A stretch of DNA of 64,000 nucleotides from Shinella yambaruensis (GTDB taxonomy: Bacteria; Pseudomonadota; Alphaproteobacteria; Rhizobiales; Rhizobiaceae), in the NCBI RefSeq assembly GCF_022899355.1, contig NZ_JALJCK010000002.1, forward strand, positions 186,001 to 250,000, given 5' to 3'. Under the pieces are notes generated by a model that had not been told where the DNA came from, did not search any database, and saw only the letters and a program-made list of their open reading frames with translations. Shown one piece after another: positions 58,879 through 64,000 of the stretch; position 1 is the first letter of the stretch, and each line of letters opens with the position of its first letter. A program made the translations under genes and the position numbers.

Positions 58879-60035
58879 GGAACAGCCTCGTCTTTGCGCT
58901 GCGGCCGGTGCACGCGGTCGACCGCGAAGGGAGCGAGCGTCGCCTCCAGGCTTCCGGAGACAAGCGAACGCGCCACCGCTTCCCCAACCGCGGGGGCAAG
59001 CTGGAAACCGTGGCCGCAGAAGCCAAACACATGCCAGAGGCCGGGATGCAGGCGGCTGGGGCCGATGAAGGGTATTCCGTCGTCGGTTGCCCCTTCGAGG
59101 CCGGTCCAGGTCCGCACGACGGGCACGCCCGCCAGGCCCGGAAAGGCCGCAACCGTGGCCGCGGCGCTCGATGCCATCCGGTCCATGACGGTGAACGAGG
59201 TGTCTTCGCTCAGGCAGGGCTTGCCGAGTATCCCGCCGCCGATGACCAGCGAGCCGACCGCGCTCTGCTTGAAGGAGAGGGGCTGGTCGATGCCGATGAC
59301 GACAGGGGCGATGAATGGTTTCACCCGCGCCGTCACCATCATGGAAAGGGCCAGGACCGTGATCGGCAGCGTCTCGCCGAGGCGTGCCGCGATGTCCGAC
59401 CCCCAGGCGCCGGCGCAGTTGAGCAACCATTCCGCCTCGATCCTGCCCGCATCCGTGTCGACGCGCCATCCGCCGAGGGGTTTGGCGGAGAGGTCGCGCA
59501 CGGTGCACCGCTCAAGAATCCGGACGCCGGCACCTTCCGCAGCCTTGCGGAAAGCGCGTGCGGAATTGGCGGGGTTTGCGTGCCCGTCGCGCCGGGAAAT
59601 CAGGCCACCATGTGCGGAGCCGGCAAGGCCGGGCAGGAGCCGGTGAAGCTCGTCAGGCGCGATCAGCTCTTCGGATTCTATTCCACGGCCGCGCATCGTC
59701 CGCGCCCGTGCCCCGCACCATTGCAGCTCGGCCGCATCCATCGCCAGCGCAATCTGCGATGTGCCGAGCCGGACCTCGCAGGCTTCGGCCGCGTCCTGCC
59801 CCACGAAGTCCGCAAGATTGGCCCACATCTCCATGGCCCGCAGGGAAAGCGGATATTCGCGGACATCGCGCATCAGCGACCGAAGGCCACCCGCATTGAC
59901 ACCCGAGGCATGCCGCCCCGCCAGGTTCTTCTCGACCAGGGTGACCTGCCAACCGGCACGCGCGAGAAACAGGGCAATCGAGCATCCCTGCAAGCCGCCG
60001 CCGACAATGAGGGCATCGCAGCCGTTCCTATGCAT
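58875..60035 (-). CDS. FAD-dependent oxidoreductase, HcnC/OoxB/DadA-like
   Basis: A 386-residue DAO-family flavoprotein with GGGLQG in the N-terminal ALIVGGGLQGCSIALFLARA, HASGVNAGGLRSL near 43 and a C-terminal HVFGFCGHGFQLAPAVGEAV. It overlaps the larger subunit gene by 8 bases. With the next two genes it forms a three-component set like hydrogen cyanide synthase, opine oxidase or D-hydroxyproline dehydrogenase; this would be the catalytic amine-oxidising subunit. Confidence 0.87.
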   Translation of the reverse strand: MHRNGCDALIVGGGLQGCSIALFLARAGWQVTLVEKNLAGRHASGVNAGGLRSLMRDVREYPLSLRAMEMWANLADFVGQDAAEACEVRLGTSQIALAMDAAELQWCGARARTMRGRGIESEELIAPDELHRLLPGLAGSAHGGLISRRDGHANPANSARAFRKAAEGAGVRILERCTVRDLSAKPLGGWRVDTDAGRIEAEWLLNCAGAWGSDIAARLGETLPITVLALSMMVTARVKPFIAPVVIGIDQPLSFKQSAVGSLVIGGGILGKPCLSEDTSFTVMDRMASSAAATVAAFPGLAGVPVVRTWTGLEGATDDGIPFIGPSRLHPGLWHVFGFCGHGFQLAPAVGEAVARSLVSGSLEATLAPFAVDRVHRPQRKDEAVP

Positions 60036-61527
60036 GGACGTCGTCTCCGGCGATCTCTTCCGGCTTGTCGTCCAGCGACTCGACCTGCGCCAGCGCCGGA
60101 TCGAGCCCCGTCATGCCGGCCAGCGCGCCGAGCGGAAGGGGCCGCAGCGGTGGCCTTGCGCGGAACGGGCTCGGCGGCATCGGTCGGCCGGGCTCTGCTT
60201 CCGCGAGAAGCCGGGCCAGCGTCGTCGCGCAGCTTCGGCCCTGGCAGGGCCCCATGCCGCAGCGCAGGAGCCCGCGGATCAGGTTCATGTCGGCAGCCCC
60301 GTTCCGGATCGCGACACGTAGCGAACCCGCCGTGATTTCTTCGCAGCGACAGACGATGGTCGCGTCATCGGGCAGCCGTGCCGCCAGGCCGGGCGGAAAC
60401 GCTGCGTCGAGGAAGGGGCGTGCTGCCAGGGTGCGCCGCACCTCGGCTTCGGTCCGATCCGGCCCCCCCTGTTTCCGCGCGATGCGACCGAGGTCGGCGA
60501 GGATGGCTCGCGCGGCATGGCGTCCGTGCGCGGCCGCGGCGTCGGCGCCGCCGATCCGGCGCGCGTCGCCTGTGATCCGTATCCTGCAGGGACCCGTCGT
60601 GAACGATGGGCAGGGCGCCATCCGCGCCCGACCATCGCGCGCCGTCCTGGGGCGCCAGCTCGCATCGTCCCGTTTCCACTCGAGAGCAAGCCCGGCGGCA
60701 TGCGCCAGGTCCGTTGACGGTACGATGCCGTCGTGCACCACGAGGAGGTCGCAGGGAATATCCATGTTTTTTCCGCCGGCAAGCAGGCGGACGGATTCGA
60801 GATGCTCGCCGCCCAGCGCCTGAAGCCCGGATATGCCGGTCCGCATCGGGATGCCCGCAAGCCGCAACCGGGCAAGCCAGCCCACCCCCTTGGCGAGGGC
60901 CGGGATCCCGGCCGGACGAACCCGTTTGAGAGCGGCAAGCTTGTCCCCGAGCCGGTCCGTGCGGGCAATCAGCGCCGGCTTGACGCCGAGACGCCGCAGC
61001 TGGTCGGCGAGCAGAAAGATCAGCGGGCCGGTTCCGGCCAGGACGATCCTTCCCTCCGGCTTGAGGCGTCCGGCCTTCATCAGGGTCTGAACCGCCCCGG
61101 CGGTCATCACGCCGGGCAGCGTCCATCCCGGAAACGGCGTCGGGCGCTCCATCGCGCCGCTGGCGAGCACGACATGCGGCGCACGCAGGTAGCCGGCCGC
61201 GTTGCCCCTGAGCCAGCCGACCGTACCGTCTGCCCGCAGATCCCAGACCGTGGTACCGGGCCGGAAATCGATGCCGGGCGCTGCCCGAAACCGCTCGATC
61301 AGGGCAAGGCCGGCCCTGTAGGCCGGCCCGAGGGCCGAGAGCAGCGCGTCCGTCCGGGGGCGTGCCTGCATGTTGGCTTCCAGCGAACGAAAGATCTGCC
61401 CGCCGGGTAAGGGCTGCATGTCGAGCACGATTACCCTGCATCCCGCAGACGCCAGTTCGATTGCGGACGACATTCCGGCAGGACCTGCCCCTATGACGAT
61501 CACGTCTGCATCGGGAGCCGGGGTCAT
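60028..61527 (-). CDS. FAD/NAD-binding oxidoreductase with BFD-like iron-sulfur domain, HcnB/OoxA-like
   Basis: A 499-residue protein: dinucleotide-binding motif GAGPAG (VIVIGAGPAGMSSAIELA) near 12-17, a second one in IVLAGTGPLIFLLADQLRR, and a BFD-like 2Fe-2S domain near 400-455 (IVCRCEEITAGSLRVAI ... CGMGPCQGRSC). It starts in an ATGA overlap with the small ferredoxin-like gene. It should receive electrons from the oxidase partner. The linked OccQMP-type importer favours an opine or amino-acid substrate. Confidence 0.88.
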   Translation of the reverse strand: MTPAPDADVIVIGAGPAGMSSAIELASAGCRVIVLDMQPLPGGQIFRSLEANMQARPRTDALLSALGPAYRAGLALIERFRAAPGIDFRPGTTVWDLRADGTVGWLRGNAAGYLRAPHVVLASGAMERPTPFPGWTLPGVMTAGAVQTLMKAGRLKPEGRIVLAGTGPLIFLLADQLRRLGVKPALIARTDRLGDKLAALKRVRPAGIPALAKGVGWLARLRLAGIPMRTGISGLQALGGEHLESVRLLAGGKNMDIPCDLLVVHDGIVPSTDLAHAAGLALEWKRDDASWRPRTARDGRARMAPCPSFTTGPCRIRITGDARRIGGADAAAAHGRHAARAILADLGRIARKQGGPDRTEAEVRRTLAARPFLDAAFPPGLAARLPDDATIVCRCEEITAGSLRVAIRNGAADMNLIRGLLRCGMGPCQGRSCATTLARLLAEAEPGRPMPPSPFRARPPLRPLPLGALAGMTGLDPALAQVESLDDKPEEIAGDDVHA

Positions 61528-61829
61528 TGGAATTCCATGCCGGCGATGGCGGCAGGCCCATCCTGGGTGTGAAGCCTCATGCCATCCTCGACCTCGCTCA
61601 GGCAGGCCTGGCGGCTTCCGACGCCGTCGATCTCGATCAGGCAGTCGAAACAGTGTCCGATCATGCAATAGGGCAGTCGTCTCGCGCCGCTGACCGGGGT
61701 CGTGCGGAAGTGGCCGACACCGGCGCGCAAAAGGCAGGCCGCGATGGTTTCGCCGGCCCGCGCCGGTATCGCCCGGCCATCCAGATAAATGGTCATCGTT
61801 GCCTCGGTGGAGCCGATGGGCGCGAACAT
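61524..61829 (-). CDS. 2Fe-2S ferredoxin-like small subunit, HcnA-like
   Basis: A 101-residue protein with four cysteines at 55, 60, 63 and 76 (LPYCMIGHCFDCLIEIDGVG, RQACLSE), the spacing of the HcnA-type 2Fe-2S subunit. Starts at 61829 and at 61796 (GAGGCAACG upstream) are both reasonable. Together with the two flavoproteins it completes the three-subunit dehydrogenase. Confidence 0.87.
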   Translation of the reverse strand: MFAPIGSTEATMTIYLDGRAIPARAGETIAACLLRAGVGHFRTTPVSGARRLPYCMIGHCFDCLIEIDGVGSRQACLSEVEDGMRLHTQDGPAAIAGMEFQ

Positions 61830-61887
61830 GGTGCTACCTGTGCATCGTTGAAACGGCTGGTTCGGGAAGAGGGCCGCGCGGCGATTG

Positions 61888-61910
61888 CCCCCTCCCGACG
61901 AGGGAGGGGG
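61888..61910 (-). terminator. Hairpin after the binding-protein gene
   Basis: CCCCCTCCC (61888-61896) and GGGAGGGGG (61902-61910) form a perfect 9-base stem with a 5-base loop, 6 bases after the binding-protein stop on the minus strand. The downstream side has no T-run, so attenuation or mRNA protection is likely. Confidence 0.55.
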
Positions 61911-61916
61911 AGCGGG

Positions 61917-62765
61917 CTATTCATGGATGGAGATATCCACGCCGAACCACTTTTCAGTCAGGGCCTTGTTGGTCCCGTCCTTGTTGATGTCCGTGATGGC
62001 TGCGTCAAAGGCTGCCCGCAGCGCCTCGTCGCCCGGACGCAGGGCGACGTTGATGGTGCCGAGCCCAAGCACGCCGCCGGCGAAGGTGGGGCCGGTAAAG
62101 ACCAGCGTCCCTGCCGGGTTCGCGTCGATCACCGCCTTGAAGGCCGTCACATTGGCCACGGCGAGGTCGATGCGCCCGGCGGTGAGCTCCAGGCCGAGCT
62201 GTTCGAAGGAGGGATACTCGCGGATATCGAGACCCTTGAAGTATTCGCCGGCGAAGGTGGCCGCGGTGGAACCGGTCTGAACGCCGATGGTCTTGCCGGA
62301 GAGCTTTTCCTTCAGGGCTGCGAGCGCCGCCTCGGACTCCTGCGGAGCCTTTGCGAGGTCGAAGGAGCGGCCGGCTTCCGGAAGATCCTTGAGCGCGTTG
62401 TCGCCCGCCGTGAGGAACCCGTTGGGCGCCTTCGCGTAGGGCTTCGAGAAGCCGATGACTTTCTTGCGCTCTTCAGTCACGCCCATCGACGCGATGATGG
62501 CATCATACTTGCCGACCGTGAGGCCCGGGATGATGCCGTTCCACTCCTGGGCGATGAGATCGCATTTGATCTTCATGCGCTCACAGAGCGCCTGCGTCAG
62601 CTCGATTTCGTAGCCGCCCAGGGAACCATCGGCATTGCTGAAATTCCACGGAGGATAGGCGCCCTCGGTCGCGACGGTGATGTGGTCGGGCAGGTTCTGA
62701 GCGGTCGCCGCGCCAGCCAGAAGCGGCGTCAGGGCGAGAGCAAGCAGCATATGGCGTCTGAGCAT
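61917..62765 (-). CDS. Amino-acid/opine-type ABC transporter substrate-binding protein
   Basis: A 282-residue periplasmic protein with a signal peptide (MLRRHMLLALALTPLLAGAA, cleavage near TAQN) and the lysine-arginine-ornithine/octopine-type pattern ITVATEGAYPPWNFSNADGS, EWNGIIPGLTVGKYDAIIAS and IGFSKPYAKAPN. The ATG at 62765 follows AAGGGAACG; an upstream ATG at 62813 lacks a signal context. First gene of the operon and divergent from a LysR gene. Confidence 0.9.
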   Translation of the reverse strand: MLRRHMLLALALTPLLAGAATAQNLPDHITVATEGAYPPWNFSNADGSLGGYEIELTQALCERMKIKCDLIAQEWNGIIPGLTVGKYDAIIASMGVTEERKKVIGFSKPYAKAPNGFLTAGDNALKDLPEAGRSFDLAKAPQESEAALAALKEKLSGKTIGVQTGSTAATFAGEYFKGLDIREYPSFEQLGLELTAGRIDLAVANVTAFKAVIDANPAGTLVFTGPTFAGGVLGLGTINVALRPGDEALRAAFDAAITDINKDGTNKALTEKWFGVDISIHE

Positions 62766-62865
62766 ATCTTCGTTCCCTTGGTGTTGTTCATCGGGTTTTG
62801 AGCAACCCGTCATGCGACTATGCCAAAGAGCGAAGCATGTTTGGATACGGTATCTAATTGACCTG

Positions 62866-62886
62866 AGGCTAAGCTGAGCTTAGCCT
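62866..62886. promoter_or_regulatory. Perfect palindrome before the LysR gene
   Basis: AGGCTAAGCT (62866-62875) and AGCTTAGCCT (62877-62886) are exact complements around a single G, ending 6 bases before the LysR ATG. It is a strong candidate for an autoregulatory site that also faces the divergent binding-protein promoter. Confidence 0.6.
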
Positions 62887-62892
62887 GATGCA

Positions 62893-63816
62893 ATGCGTAT
62901 CGCGAAAATCCCATCGTTGAACTGGCTCCGCGTGTTCGAGGCAGCCGCGCGGCACCAGAGCTTCGCCCGGGCCGGAAAAGAACTAAGCATGTCCGCTGCC
63001 GCCGTCAGTCAGCAGATCCTTGCGCTCGAGACACATCTGGGACGTCCGCTGTTCGAACGCGCCGCAAACCGGATCAACCTGACGTCGGAAGGAGGCGATT
63101 TCCTTCCGACGGTCCAGGCGTCCCTCGGGGCGATCGAAAGCAAGGCCGAGTCCCTCTTCGCGCGGCAGCGGATCGACCGCGTTACGCTGTTGGCGAGCCA
63201 GTTGATGGCGATGAGCTGGCTGCCGCGCGTGCTGGCGGATTTCGAAGCGGCGAACCCGGCGATCCGCGTCGACCTTCTGGTGGAGGGCACACAGCGCAAG
63301 GTGGATCCGGACCTGGTGATCCGGTTCGGAGAGGAGCCGCACCTCGTGCGGCACCCTACCTGGCTGATGGGCATGTCCCATGTCGTCATGTGCCGGAAGG
63401 AGGACACGGCGCGCATCGGCAGCCTGGAGGACCTGCTGTCGTTTCGCCTCTATGACGTGGCGTCCCACGCCATTGGCTGGACTGCCCTTCTCAATCACAA
63501 TTTCGGCCCGCAGCCGGGCCGGCACCTCAAGCTCGAAACCGTTGACACGACGCCGCTGTCCCTGATGATGGTCAGCCAGGGGCTTGGCCTTGCGATCGGC
63601 CACCTGCCGGTTTGCGGCCCGATTGCCGCCGCCCTCGGCCTCGTCGTTTGCCCGTTCGTGCCGAGAACGCCGGGTCCGGGAAACTACTATCTCGAACAGC
63701 CACAGGACAGGCCGCAACGCCCCTCCGTCGGACGATTGGAGCGTGCTCTACAGGAGGCGGCGCATGCGTCGATGCGTATCGGCGCCCAGCCTGCCGGCGC
63801 GGAGGATGGTCGATGA
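62893..63816 (+). CDS. LysR family regulator, GcvA-like
   Basis: A 307-residue regulator: LNWLRVFEAAARHQSFARAG, then helix-turn-helix KELSMSAAAVSQQILALETH, and an effector domain typical of the GcvA/AmpR branch (LVIRFGEEPHLVRHPTWLMG). The ATG at 62893 follows directly on the palindrome at 62866-62886. It is divergent from the binding-protein and dehydrogenase operon, which it likely controls. Confidence 0.88.
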   Translation: MRIAKIPSLNWLRVFEAAARHQSFARAGKELSMSAAAVSQQILALETHLGRPLFERAANRINLTSEGGDFLPTVQASLGAIESKAESLFARQRIDRVTLLASQLMAMSWLPRVLADFEAANPAIRVDLLVEGTQRKVDPDLVIRFGEEPHLVRHPTWLMGMSHVVMCRKEDTARIGSLEDLLSFRLYDVASHAIGWTALLNHNFGPQPGRHLKLETVDTTPLSLMMVSQGLGLAIGHLPVCGPIAAALGLVVCPFVPRTPGPGNYYLEQPQDRPQRPSVGRLERALQEAAHASMRIGAQPAGAEDGR

Positions 63817-63913
63817 CCATGAGCGCCGCCGGCGGCAGGCGGTAGGGCCGACCGGGCATCATCTTCCCGAGGTTCAGGATAATGGATGCGGTGTTGCCGC
63901 TGGAACGACATGT

Positions 63914-64000
63914 CTAGCGAATTTCCAGATCCATCCTCGTGCCGAAAAGCGGCACGTCCCGGGCGGACCAGCCTTTGCCGTCGGCCGTAAAGCCCAGCTC
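63914..64000 (-). CDS. C-terminal end of an unidentified protein (partial)
   Basis: An open frame enters from the right edge and stops at TAG (63914-63916). Its last 28 residues begin ELGFTADGKGWSARDVPL and end MDLEIR. The composition looks coding, but I do not recognise the family. It is convergent with the LysR gene; the 97 bases between them hold nothing I can name. Confidence 0.45.
   Translation of the reverse strand, partial: ELGFTADGKGWSARDVPLFGTRMDLEIR

Noticed and set aside
1-64000. tRNA, rRNA, CRISPR arrays, insertion sequences, integrases, attachment sites
   Set aside because: No cloverleaf-like, rRNA-like or regularly spaced repeat sequence was noticed, and no transposase or integrase motif appears in any convincing frame.

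Overview
The window is GC-rich, gene-dense DNA from an alphaproteobacterium, most likely a member of the Rhizobiaceae (Rhizobium/Ensifer/Shinella-like). The grounds are the style of the operons (ABC importer plus catabolic enzymes plus a local regulator, joined by ATGA/GTGA/TGATG overlaps), two RIME-like palindromic intergenic elements at 981-1116 and 11700-11846, and a rhizobial-type taurine cluster. There is no rRNA, tRNA, CRISPR array, phage or recognisable transposase. Everything is nutrient uptake and catabolism, so a chromid or megaplasmid location is plausible, but that is inference.

Layout. 1-2964: PotBCD-type ABC importer with an XRE-cupin regulator. 3125-5907: iron-sulfur flavoenzyme of the dienoyl-CoA reductase/trimethylamine dehydrogenase family, divergent from a second XRE-cupin regulator. 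5910-9467: LysR regulator divergent from an orphan polar amino-acid binding protein and an M81 (MlrC-like) metallopeptidase. 9607-19468: LacI-controlled operon with a polyamine-type ABC importer, nucleoside hydrolase, adenine deaminase, EamA transporter and AbgA-like amidohydrolase, probably for purine nucleoside use. 19547-25556: NCS1 permease, hyuA and hyuB hydantoinase genes damaged by an internal deletion, and a divergent AraC regulator. 25593-35783: complete taurine dissimilation cluster (tauR, tauABC, tauXY, xsc, tauZ, pta). 36215-44490: siderophore uptake (DUF2218-SIP reductase, ABC importer, TonB receptor, AraC regulator). 44971-50927: biotin carboxyl carrier protein, biotin carboxylase, a second carrier-like protein without the biotin lysine, motif-divergent PxpB/PxpC/PxpA homologues and an aminotransferase. 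50924-56587: LysR, SDR, amino-acid ABC importer and RraA-type aldolase. 56637-63816: amino-acid/opine-type ABC importer with a three-subunit HcnABC/opine-oxidase-like dehydrogenase and a divergent LysR. A partial gene enters at 64000.

The strongest candidate for something little described is 44971-49693. It encodes all the parts of a split urea-carboxylase-like enzyme, and the Pxp homologues have lost signature motifs of 5-oxoprolinase (KPHG becomes SFHA in the PxpA homologue). The second carrier aligns without gaps to the first around the biotin site but has Val-Gly-Pro where Ala-Met-Lys should be. A second recurring theme is that a perfect or near-perfect palindrome lies directly after six of the nine solute-binding-protein genes, which would allow the binding protein to be expressed above its partners. 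Well-formed operator candidates precede several local regulators, including a TauR-type direct repeat at 27097-27128.
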